From Gammaproteobacteria bacterium (GTDB lineage Bacteria; Pseudomonadota; Gammaproteobacteria; AKS1), in contig JALTKP010000290.1 of NCBI GenBank assembly GCA_027078075.1, positions 1 to 35,180 on the forward strand: a stretch of DNA of 35,180 nucleotides, written 5' to 3'. Below the pieces are notes generated by a model. It saw only the letters and a program-made list of their open reading frames with translations, was not told where the DNA came from and ran no database searches. Each line of letters begins with the position of its first letter. Position 1 is the stretch's first letter. Positions 28,203-34,673 of the stretch are shown here, in pieces. A program made the translations under genes and the position numbers.

Positions 28203-28733
28203 ATGGATAATTTTCTTGTTATATCTGCCGTCGGTGAAGACCGACCTGGTATCGTCAATACTCTCTCTGAAAAGATTCTTGAGCATGACTGCAATATTAT
28301 AGACAGTCGTATGACTGTGCTTGGCGGTGAATTTGCGATTATTGTTATGGTTTCAGGTAGTTGGAATACCATTGCTAAATTAGAAAGCACGCTGCCAGTA
28401 CTAGAAAAGCAGCTCAAACTGACGATCATTGCCAAACAAACCGAATCTCGCGATCAATCCAGTAAGAAAGTCCCTTACATGGTTGAAGTAGTATCAATGG
28501 ATCACCCCGGTATTGTGAATAATGTTGCCGATTTCTTCTCTAGTAGAAATATTAATATTGAAGACCTCTCAACCGGCAGTTATTCCGCTGCACATACTGG
28601 TACCAATATGTTTACCATGCAAATGGTTATCAGTATTCCAGCTGATCTACACCTCGGGGATTTACGCGAACATTTCACCGAATTTTGCGATAACTTGAAT
28701 CTCGACGCCATCATGGAACCGGTAAAAGGATAA
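28203..28733 (+). CDS. gcvR: Glycine cleavage system transcriptional repressor-like ACT protein GcvR
   Basis: 176 residues comprising two ACT domains: the first from about 3 to 75 (LVISAVGEDRPGIVNTLSEKILEHDCNI), the second from about 90 to 170 (YMVEVVSMDHPGIVNNVADFFSSRNINIEDL). In E. coli, GcvR binds GcvA and glycine and controls the glycine cleavage operon; it does not bind DNA itself. Partnership with glyA, also in this window, would make sense, but GcvA is not seen here and ACT proteins of this type can have other partners. bcp follows after 8 bp, the gammaproteobacterial gcvR-bcp pair. Confidence 0.88.
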   Translation: MDNFLVISAVGEDRPGIVNTLSEKILEHDCNIIDSRMTVLGGEFAIIVMVSGSWNTIAKLESTLPVLEKQLKLTIIAKQTESRDQSSKKVPYMVEVVSMDHPGIVNNVADFFSSRNINIEDLSTGSYSAAHTGTNMFTMQMVISIPADLHLGDLREHFTEFCDNLNLDAIMEPVKG

Positions 28734-28741
28734 TTATAAAA

Positions 28742-29218
28742 ATGGCTAAAGTAAAAATTGGCAAGAAAGTAAACGATATTAAATTACCGGCAACAGGCGA
28801 TCAGGAATTAAAAATTTCTGACTTTAAAGGCAAAAATATTGTTGTTTACTTCTACCCTAAGGATAGTACCTCTGGATGCACCAAAGAAGGTCAGGATTTC
28901 CGTGACAATATTGCTAAATTCCTTCGTGCAAGTACGGTTATTCTTGGCGTTTCTCGTGACAGTATTAAGTCACATGAAAATTTTAAAACCAAACAGGAAT
29001 TTCCTTTTGACCTATTATCAGATAAAGAAGAAAAACTTTGTGACCAGTTTGATGTCATTAAAGAAAAAAATATGTACGGTAAAAAGGTTATGGGTATTGA
29101 ACGCAGCACTTTTTTAATTGACAAAGAAGGTGTGCTACAACAAGAATGGCGTAAGGTAAAAGTAGATGGGCATGTTGAGGAAGTCCTCGCAGCCGCAAAG
29201 GAACTAAGCAAAAAATAA
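28742..29218 (+). CDS. bcp: Peroxiredoxin of the Bcp/PrxQ family
   Basis: Thioredoxin-fold peroxidase reducing hydrogen peroxide and organic hydroperoxides. 158 residues. The peroxidatic Cys46 is in YFYPKDSTSGCTKEGQDFRD. The resolving Cys found five residues later in E. coli Bcp is replaced by Gln51, so this member must use another cysteine (one occurs near residue 101, KLCDQF) or work as a 1-Cys enzyme. The C-terminal ERSTFLIDKEGVLQQEWRKVKVDGH block is typical. Linked to gcvR. Confidence 0.93.
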   Translation: MAKVKIGKKVNDIKLPATGDQELKISDFKGKNIVVYFYPKDSTSGCTKEGQDFRDNIAKFLRASTVILGVSRDSIKSHENFKTKQEFPFDLLSDKEEKLCDQFDVIKEKNMYGKKVMGIERSTFLIDKEGVLQQEWRKVKVDGHVEEVLAAAKELSKK

Positions 29219-29253
29219 ACAACTCACTCAATCGACAGGGGCAACCAGCAACT

Positions 29254-30657
29254 ATGTTCAATAAGGAAAGTGAAGCTAAACGAACGTTTGTCCTCGACAC
29301 CAACGTGCTGATGCACGACCCCTCTTCTCTCTTTCGCTTTCAAGAACACAATATTTATATTCCCATGATTGTCCTCGAAGAACTCGATGACAATAAACGT
29401 GGTGCTTCTGAAGTGGCGCGTAATGCACGACAAGCAAGCCGATTTCTTGATGACCTTCTACGTGATGTTGATGCCGACAATATAGAACAAGGTATTGAGT
29501 TGCCACACGGTAGCGAAGTTGAACCTGAAAAAATTGGCCGATTATTTTTACAAACACAATCACTACATGAAGATTTACCCGAAAGTTTGCCTGGTGACAA
29601 ACCCGACAATCATATTCTTGCTACCGCTCTAGGGTTAAAACATAAACAACCAGACCTAGCCGTCACAATAGTCTCTAAGGACATTAATCTCCGTATTAAA
29701 GCCTCCATTCTCGGCATCCACAATGAAGACTATTACAATGATCAGGTGCTTGAGGATGTTGATCTACTTTATTCCGGCACCATCGATTTTGATACTAACT
29801 TTTGGACTGAACACGACAAAGACATGGAATCATGGCAAGAAGAAGGTCGCACATTTTATCGCCTCTCCGGCCCACTGATTTCTGATTGGTATAGCAACGA
29901 ATGCTTATCAGTTGGTAGCAAAGATTTTGAAGCCATCATTAGACAAGTCGATGAAGAAAGTGCCGTTATTGAACGCACTAAAAACTATCGCCAAAAAAAC
30001 AATGCTATCTGGGGTATCACTGCTCGTAACAAAGAACAAAACTTTGCGCTCAATTTACTCATGGATCCGGACGTCGACTTTGTCACTCTGCTTGGTATGG
30101 CTGGCACCGGTAAAACATTACTTACTTTAGCCGCCGGTCTTCACCAAACACTGGATCTGAATCTTTATAACGAAATCATTATGACCCGTGTGACTATCCC
30201 AATGGGAGAAGATATTGGTTTCTTACCCGGCACCGAAGAAGAAAAAATGACACCGTGGATGGGCGCCTTAATGGATAACTTAGAAGTCCTCACCGGCGTT
30301 GAATCTGAAGGTGAATGGGAACGCGCTGCTACTGGCGCCCTACTACAAAACCGCATAAAACTCCGTTCTATCAACTTTATGCGTGGACGTACCTTTTTAA
30401 AGAAATACATCATTATTGATGAAGCACAAAATCTGACATCCAAACAAATGAAGTCACTTATTACCCGCGCAGGCCCAGGAACCAAGGTCGTTTGCTTAGG
30501 TAACGTAGCCCAAATCGACACCCCTTATTTGACAGAAACCACATCTGGACTAACCTATGTCGTAGATAGATTTAAAAACTGGCCTCATAGTGGACATATT
30601 ACGTTACAACGAGGTGAACGTTCACGATTGGCAGACTATGCATCCGATACGCTTTAG
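29254..30657 (+). CDS. PIN-PhoH family protein (PhoH2 type RNA-cleaving ATPase)
   Basis: 467 residues. The N-terminal PIN ribonuclease domain (about 8-150) keeps its acidic residues: VLDTNVLMHD, VLEELDD, GDKPDNHILATA and VSKDINLRIKA. The C-terminal PhoH ATPase (about 255-460) has Walker A GMAGTGKTLLTLAAG (near 280), Walker B YIIIDEAQNLT and the sensor CLGNVAQID. Such fusions unwind and cleave RNA in an ATP-dependent way and are often compared with VapC toxins, but in gammaproteobacteria this one is a chromosomal housekeeping-type gene without an obvious antitoxin; none is seen upstream. Its last 20 bp overlap the next gene. Confidence 0.93.
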   Translation: MFNKESEAKRTFVLDTNVLMHDPSSLFRFQEHNIYIPMIVLEELDDNKRGASEVARNARQASRFLDDLLRDVDADNIEQGIELPHGSEVEPEKIGRLFLQTQSLHEDLPESLPGDKPDNHILATALGLKHKQPDLAVTIVSKDINLRIKASILGIHNEDYYNDQVLEDVDLLYSGTIDFDTNFWTEHDKDMESWQEEGRTFYRLSGPLISDWYSNECLSVGSKDFEAIIRQVDEESAVIERTKNYRQKNNAIWGITARNKEQNFALNLLMDPDVDFVTLLGMAGTGKTLLTLAAGLHQTLDLNLYNEIIMTRVTIPMGEDIGFLPGTEEEKMTPWMGALMDNLEVLTGVESEGEWERAATGALLQNRIKLRSINFMRGRTFLKKYIIIDEAQNLTSKQMKSLITRAGPGTKVVCLGNVAQIDTPYLTETTSGLTYVVDRFKNWPHSGHITLQRGERSRLADYASDTL

Positions 30658-31096
30658 GCAACAACATAAAAAGTTATTACTACTGATATTAATCAGTAGT
30701 CTTTCCTTATTACGTACTGATTTAGTAACTGCGGCTCCAACACCAATTTCAGCACCAGAGGCAATTTATGCCGCACTCGAACGCTGGAAAGATGCTTGGC
30801 AAACATTAGATGCCGATAGCTACATTTCAAGTTACAGCCCACACTTTCATCACCAGCAATATACTAGTCATATCAATTGGGTAACTGCTCGTCAGCAACG
30901 ACTTCAGTCACAACAATGGGTAAAGCTAAAACTATCAGGGATTGTTATTTTTATTCGTGACGATGGACGTTATGTCGCTAACTTTACACAAGATTATAAA
31001 TCGGATAGTTTTTCGGACATCTCCCGCAAGCAACTATTATTCGAAAAATACCCCAATGGCTGGCTTATCGTGGCTGAAAATGAGATTGAAAATTAA
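30638..31096 (+). CDS. Exported NTF2-like domain protein
   Basis: About 152 residues. I start at the ATG at 30638, which gives a signal peptide (basic RFRQQHKK, hydrophobic LLLLILISSLSLL, cut near VTAA); a GTG at 30590 would bury it behind 16 more residues. The mature domain (EAIYAALERWKDAWQTLDADSYISSYSPHF through FSDISRKQLLFEKYPNGWLIVAEN) is the SnoaL/NTF2-like cone fold seen at the C terminus of some L,D-transpeptidase-associated proteins. No catalytic motif. It overlaps the PhoH-family gene by 20 bp and its stop shares TTAA with the convergent GST gene. Confidence 0.78.
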   Translation: MHPIRFRQQHKKLLLLILISSLSLLRTDLVTAAPTPISAPEAIYAALERWKDAWQTLDADSYISSYSPHFHHQQYTSHINWVTARQQRLQSQQWVKLKLSGIVIFIRDDGRYVANFTQDYKSDSFSDISRKQLLFEKYPNGWLIVAENEIEN

Positions 31097-31749
31097 TTAC
31101 CTAAAAACACCTCAGTTATCCCCTTTTTCCAAACAACTTCTTTTTTCATTACTCGCTTAAATAATTCAAAATCTAGCAATGCGTCTAACCATTTTTGTAA
31201 ATAAATATAATCTGTCGCATCAAACCAATTCTTATCAACATACGCGAACTGCCGAATAAAAGGGAAGACGGCAACATCAACATAAGAAAGTTTATCACCC
31301 ATTAAATAAGCTGATTCCTGTAGGTAACCATCTAGCTTGGTAAGAAACTCTTCCCCTTTTCGTCGAGTCTCTTCTAAATTTAACTCTGGGAACCTATCTG
31401 CATATTTATATTGATCAAGATGCTGTTTAAATTCAGTATCATTTTCATCAATAATTTTATTGCTTAAATTCAATTGTTCTTCATTCAGATTTAACAGCCA
31501 ACCATCCGGATCAAAAGTTGATAACGACCACTTCATAATATCCAGGCTTTCTTCAAGAATGGAACCATCGGTTAAAACTAAAACTGGGACAGTCGCTTTT
31601 GGCGAGACTTGTAACATTTGCGAAGGTTTATCGCGCAAATCAACTTCACGCAATAGCGTTTTTGTATTTGAATACAATAGCGCCATTCTAGCACGCATGG
31701 CATAAGGACAACGGCGAAAAGAATAAAGTATCGGGTAACTTGAACTCAA
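31093..31749 (-). CDS. Glutathione S-transferase family protein with a CPYA active site
   Basis: 218 residues. N-terminal thioredoxin fold with Cys14 in FRRCPYAMRARMAL, followed by KATVPVLVLTDGSILEESLDIMKW, which holds the cis-Pro and the ES pair that bind glutathione; a helical C-terminal domain follows (GDKLSYVDVAVFPFIRQFA). A Cys active site of this type is found in omega-class and Grx2-like GSTs, which act as thiol transferases or reductases instead of conjugating enzymes. The start is a TTG (31749); an in-frame TAA lies three codons upstream and later ATGs would remove the active site. It follows a small unknown gene after 6 bp. Confidence 0.87.
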   Translation of the reverse strand: MSSSYPILYSFRRCPYAMRARMALLYSNTKTLLREVDLRDKPSQMLQVSPKATVPVLVLTDGSILEESLDIMKWSLSTFDPDGWLLNLNEEQLNLSNKIIDENDTEFKQHLDQYKYADRFPELNLEETRRKGEEFLTKLDGYLQESAYLMGDKLSYVDVAVFPFIRQFAYVDKNWFDATDYIYLQKWLDALLDFELFKRVMKKEVVWKKGITEVFLGN

Positions 31750-31755
31750 GAGAAC

Positions 31756-32106
31756 TTATTTAGAGTCGTCAGTATAATCTTGATAATGTTTTTCAAACAT
31801 AACCTGCAACTCATCAATCACATCAAGTGCTGCTCTGCCTTGCATAATATGCTCAGACATTAAGCCTGAAGCATCATGAAGCAGCTTATCCATATTTAAC
31901 ATAGGATAGGTTTGTGAAAGACGTTTCATCGCTGCAACAACTGTTTCTTCTGCAGGACGTATAATTTCTAAAGGAATTGGGCTAACTGTCTCTACCTGAT
32001 GTGTTGAACGTGACACCATAAACTCAGCATAGTCGAGTAATGTTTTTTGTTCATCTGCACTGAGGTTCTCAGCTAATGATTGCAACTTATCCGTTAACTT
32101 ACTCAT
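31756..32106 (-). CDS. Small helical protein of unknown function
   Basis: 116 residues, mostly predicted alpha-helical: an amphipathic N-terminal segment (KLTDKLQSLAENLSADEQKTLLDYAEFMVSR), a proline-containing linker (VSPIPLEIIRPAEE), and two more helices rich in Met and charged residues ending EKHYQDYTDDSK. No signal peptide, cysteines or known motif. It lies 11 bp after the LysR gene and 6 bp before the GST, so it is part of that operon; the N-terminal pattern resembles short antitoxin-like or DUF2281-type segments, but I would not assign a function. Confidence 0.72.
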   Translation of the reverse strand: MSKLTDKLQSLAENLSADEQKTLLDYAEFMVSRSTHQVETVSPIPLEIIRPAEETVVAAMKRLSQTYPMLNMDKLLHDASGLMSEHIMQGRAALDVIDELQVMFEKHYQDYTDDSK

Positions 32107-32117
32107 ACCGTTTATAC

Positions 32118-33026
32118 CTAAGCATTGTCCTTAGCGTGGTCAACACAGTACTGACGAGCAAAGGTTAATAACTCATCCATTGCACGTAAACGGAATTTTT
32201 GTTTTTGATGCACAAAAGAGAAAGGACGCTCAAGCTGTGGCTCAAGGTTAAGTGCAACCAATGAACCCAATAATAATTCTTTACTAACTGTAGCACGTGA
32301 TACAACTGAAATACCCATGCCAGCTTCAACTGCACCCTTCACTGCTTCAGGGCTACCTAACTCCATGTTGATATTGAGTGAGCCTTTCAGATTATTTTCT
32401 TGCATGTACTCTGCAATCACTTCGCGTGTACCTGAACCTTCTTCACGACAAATGTAAGGATATTCAGTTAATTCATCAATCGGTAGGCTTTCACGATCTG
32501 CTAGTTCATGTCCAACTGGCACAATTAATACCAACTGGTCATTTCTACATACTTCAACAGCAAGGTTCTTGTTACTGACAGGCGCTTCAACCACACCAAG
32601 GTCAATCACATTGTTCTCAACCATCTGCACAACACCTTCCGTATTTGATACTTTCAGGCGCACATTTACATCAGGGTACTTACGTTTAAAATCACCCAAC
32701 AGTGCAGGCAACATGTATTCGGCAATTGTGGTACTGGCACCAAGAATTAACAAACCACTCACTTCACCGGTTAATTCACGAACTGCATTTTCCATTTCAC
32801 CGTAAAGCTCAAAAATACTATCGGCATAACCAAACACACGCGTACCAGCATCCGTTAAGCTAATCCTGTTGTGAGTACGATCAAAAAGGCGGGTATTAAA
32901 ATATTCTTCTAATTGGCGAACCTGAAAAGTCACGGCGGGTTGCGTCATGTGTAACGCTTCAGCAGCTTTCGTAAAACTCAAATGCCGTGCCACTGTATGA
33001 AAAACCTGTAATCTACGATCAGCCAT
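32118..33026 (-). CDS. LysR-family transcriptional regulator
   Basis: 302 residues. Winged helix-turn-helix at 1-60 (RRLQVFHTVARHLSFTKAAEALHMTQPAVTFQVRQLE, then FDRTHNRISLTDAG), followed by a periplasmic-binding-protein-like effector domain (LLILGASTTIAEYMLP, VNNVIDLGVVE, CREEGSGTREV, GMGISVVSRATV). The GASTTIxEYxLP pattern resembles the CbbR/CysL side of the LysR family, but the effector is unknown. I start at the ATG at 33026 because the predicted promoter -10 at 33097-33102 places the start point close to an alternative start at 33083. It heads an operon with the small unknown gene and the GST, and is divergent from rnt. Confidence 0.93.
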   Translation of the reverse strand: MADRRLQVFHTVARHLSFTKAAEALHMTQPAVTFQVRQLEEYFNTRLFDRTHNRISLTDAGTRVFGYADSIFELYGEMENAVRELTGEVSGLLILGASTTIAEYMLPALLGDFKRKYPDVNVRLKVSNTEGVVQMVENNVIDLGVVEAPVSNKNLAVEVCRNDQLVLIVPVGHELADRESLPIDELTEYPYICREEGSGTREVIAEYMQENNLKGSLNINMELGSPEAVKGAVEAGMGISVVSRATVSKELLLGSLVALNLEPQLERPFSFVHQKQKFRLRAMDELLTFARQYCVDHAKDNA

Positions 33027-33096
33027 GCCTACCCCACCCAATTTGAACAATTCACCCCTAACAGCATAAAGCCAATACTCCACACTGGGGGCGAGG

Positions 33097-33102
33097 ATTA
33101 TA
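33097..33102 (-). promoter_or_regulatory. -10 box of the LysR operon promoter
   Basis: TATAAT on the minus strand, followed by the GC-rich CCTCGCCCCC. The -35 region at 17-18 bp is poor (TTTTTG). The predicted leader is about 60 nt. This sits in the divergent gap with rnt, where autoregulation by the LysR protein is usual. Confidence 0.5.
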
Positions 33103-33162
33103 AGCTATTTTTATCGTAGCAAAAAGCCCCACACTAAGCTCGCTTTGCGATATGCTATGGAA

Positions 33163-33789
33163 ATGAATAATGAACAGAGCTCAAACCGCATAGCTAAACG
33201 CTTTCGCGGCTTTTTACCCGTCGTAATTGATGTTGAAACAGCCGGTTTTAACGCTAATAAAGACGCATTACTCGAAATTGCCGCCGTTATCATCAATATG
33301 GATGATGACGGTAAACTCTATCAGGGAGAAGCCTGTGCCGCCCATGTCGAGCCATTTAAAGGTGCAAACCTTGACGAGGCGGCATTAGCATTCAACGGCA
33401 TCGATCCATGGCACCCCTTTAGAATGGCGATACCAGAACGAGATGCATTGGAAAAAGTCTTTGAATCAGTTGAACATGCCTTGCAAGACACTGGCTGTAG
33501 CCGCGCTATTTTAGTCGGCCATAACCCCTTCTTTGACCTAAGTTTCCTCAATTCTGCCGTCAAACGCTGCAAGCTCAAAAGTCCTTTTCACGCCTTTAGT
33601 AGCTTCGACACGGCCACCCTAGGCGCACTCGCCTATGGTCAAACTGTCCTCGCTCGTATTGTGCAAACCGCAGGACTAGACTGGAATGACGAAGAAGCCC
33701 ACTCTGCGGTTTACGACACTGAACGAACAGCGGCACTATTCTGTAACATCATGAATCGCTGGCATACGTTGGATAAGCTATCTAAATAA
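33163..33789 (+). CDS. rnt: Ribonuclease T
   Basis: DEDD-family 3'-5' exoribonuclease that trims tRNA CCA ends, 5S and 23S rRNA 3' ends. The catalytic acids are Asp23 and Glu25 (VVIDVETAGF), Asp in VGHNPFFDLSFLN, and the His-x4-Asp of EEAHSAVYDTERTA. I start at the ATG at 33163, giving 208 residues and the same 14-residue lead-in to the RFRGF segment as in E. coli; ATG 33157 and TTG 33147-frame starts are alternatives. No Shine-Dalgarno sequence is visible, and a TATGCT at 33151-33156 would place the start point almost at the ATG, so a leaderless or near-leaderless mRNA is possible. Confidence 0.95.
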   Translation: MNNEQSSNRIAKRFRGFLPVVIDVETAGFNANKDALLEIAAVIINMDDDGKLYQGEACAAHVEPFKGANLDEAALAFNGIDPWHPFRMAIPERDALEKVFESVEHALQDTGCSRAILVGHNPFFDLSFLNSAVKRCKLKSPFHAFSSFDTATLGALAYGQTVLARIVQTAGLDWNDEEAHSAVYDTERTAALFCNIMNRWHTLDKLSK

Positions 33790-33875
33790 TTTTTTAGAAT
33801 AGTTAAGAACGCATGCTGAGATCCGATTCTTTTCTAAACCGGCACTTATACGTTCACCTTTAAACCTAAAATCTT

Positions 33876-33970
33876 CACGTATTGCGGTTATCTGATCTTC
33901 TTCGTCGACGTCAAGCATTCAGCGTGGAGATGAAGGAAAGCAGATAACCGCAATACCCCAACCATTCAGA
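33876..33970. repeat. Palindromic repeat, copy 1
   Basis: A 95-bp sequence repeated 137 bp downstream with four differences. Its core (33880-33955, 76 bp) begins TATTGCGGTTATCTG and ends with the exact reverse complement CAGATAACCGCAATA. The 46-bp interior extends the stem: after one mismatch, the next 11 positions nearly all pair (ATCTTCTTCGTC against GATGAAGGAAAG), leaving a 22-nt loop that contains GACGTC. The copy continues 15 bp past the core (CCCCAACCATTCAGA). No transposase or coding frame is inside. It resembles a MITE or REPIN-type hairpin element. Confidence 0.85.
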
Positions 33971-34012
33971 TAATCTAAGCCAATCCCAACAAATTCTAGA
34001 AGCCTAAAACTA

Positions 34013-34107
34013 CACATATTGCGGTTATCTGATCTTCTTCGTCGACGTCAAGCACTCAGCGTGGAGATGAAGGAGAGCAGATAACCGCAATACCCCAACT
34101 ATTCAGA
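34013..34107. repeat. Palindromic repeat, copy 2
   Basis: Second copy in the same orientation; the core is 34017-34092. Relative to copy 1 it has A for G at 34016, C for T at 34055 (loop), G for A at 34075 (stem) and T for C at 34100 (flank). The stem change turns a C-A mismatch into a C-G pair, so 26 of 27 stem positions can pair here. The terminal 15-bp arms are identical in both copies. Confidence 0.85.
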
Positions 34108-34126
34108 AAACAAAAAAAACAAACAT

Positions 34127-34161
34127 AAAAAAAGCGCTGACACAGTCGCATCAACGCTTTT
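34127..34161 (-). terminator. Intrinsic terminator of grxD
   Basis: On the minus strand AAAAGCGTTGA pairs with TCAGCGCTTTT (11 pairs with one G-U) around a 10-nt loop, followed by a run of seven T. It lies 21-55 bp after the grxD stop. Confidence 0.88.
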
Positions 34162-34181
34162 AAAACAACTTACTAAAAAAT

Positions 34182-34514
34182 TTACTCGCTAGCGTCTTTC
34201 TTACCCGCTGCTGCTTGCGTCATTTTCTGCAATTCGCCTGTTTGGAAAAGCTCCAAAGTAATATCACAACCACCGATCAACTCACCATCGATATACAACT
34301 GAGGGAATGTTGGCCAATCCGCATAATTCGGCAAGTTTTCGTAGACTTCCTGATCCGCTAATACATTAATGTATCCAAATTCCACTTCACATTGCTGTAA
34401 CGCCTGAGCGGTACGGCTTGAAAAACCACACTGTGGAAACTGAGGTGTTCCCTTCATGTATAAAACAATCGGTGTGCCTTCAACCTGTTCTTTAATTCGA
34501 GCTAATGGATCCAT
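34182..34514 (-). CDS. grxD: Monothiol glutaredoxin Grx4
   Basis: 110 residues. The CGFS active site has Cys29 (PQCGFSSRTAQAL), with Lys21 before it (YMKGTPQFP) and the glutathione-binding WPTFPQLYIDGELIGGCD segment after. CGFS glutaredoxins hold a [2Fe-2S] cluster between two subunits and glutathione, and pass it to BolA or iron-sulfur assembly factors; they have little disulfide reductase activity. It has its own promoter and terminator, so it is monocistronic. No bolA is next to it. Confidence 0.96.
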   Translation of the reverse strand: MDPLARIKEQVEGTPIVLYMKGTPQFPQCGFSSRTAQALQQCEVEFGYINVLADQEVYENLPNYADWPTFPQLYIDGELIGGCDITLELFQTGELQKMTQAAAGKKDASE

Positions 34515-34561
34515 AACCGCTACAACCTCTTCATTTATCTATTAATGACTAATTCTGTCTC

Positions 34562-34592
34562 ATTATATGGGTACAAGAAATCCCGCTTTCAA
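34562..34592 (-). promoter_or_regulatory. Candidate grxD promoter
   Basis: A perfect TATAAT (minus strand, 34562-34567) lies about 48 bp before the grxD ATG. TTGAAA (34587-34592, 5/6) is the best -35, but the 19-bp spacer is long, which usually means a weak or activator-dependent promoter. Confidence 0.5.
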
Positions 34593-34673
34593 GCTCCCAT
34601 GTCAAATTGGCGGGCAATTCTACCGATACTACGGACCAATTACCATACTAATTTACTTGGGTATTAGGTGATT

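Larger units (their letters stand above)
33790..34181. other. Long intergenic region between rnt and grxD
   Basis: The only stretch over 300 bp without a gene. It holds two copies of a hairpin element (separate entries), the grxD terminator, and AT-rich filler. Just after rnt, TTTTAGAA (33790s) and TTCTAAA (near 33832-33838) could pair weakly around a 30-nt loop; I do not call it a terminator. I see no coding frame, tRNA or insertion-sequence gene here. Confidence 0.7.

Noticed and set aside
29254-30657. PIN-PhoH gene as part of a toxin-antitoxin or defence system
   Set aside because: No small antitoxin gene upstream; the 35-bp gap to bcp leaves no room for one, and the neighbours are housekeeping genes.
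33876-34107. CRISPR array
   Set aside because: Only two repeats, 95 bp long and strongly palindromic over 76 bp, with one 42-bp gap; no cas genes.
34600-34605. Perfect TTGACA (minus strand) as the grxD -35 box
   Set aside because: It is 32 bp from the TATAAT, too far for a sigma-70 promoter; TTGAAA at 34587-34592 is closer to the right distance.
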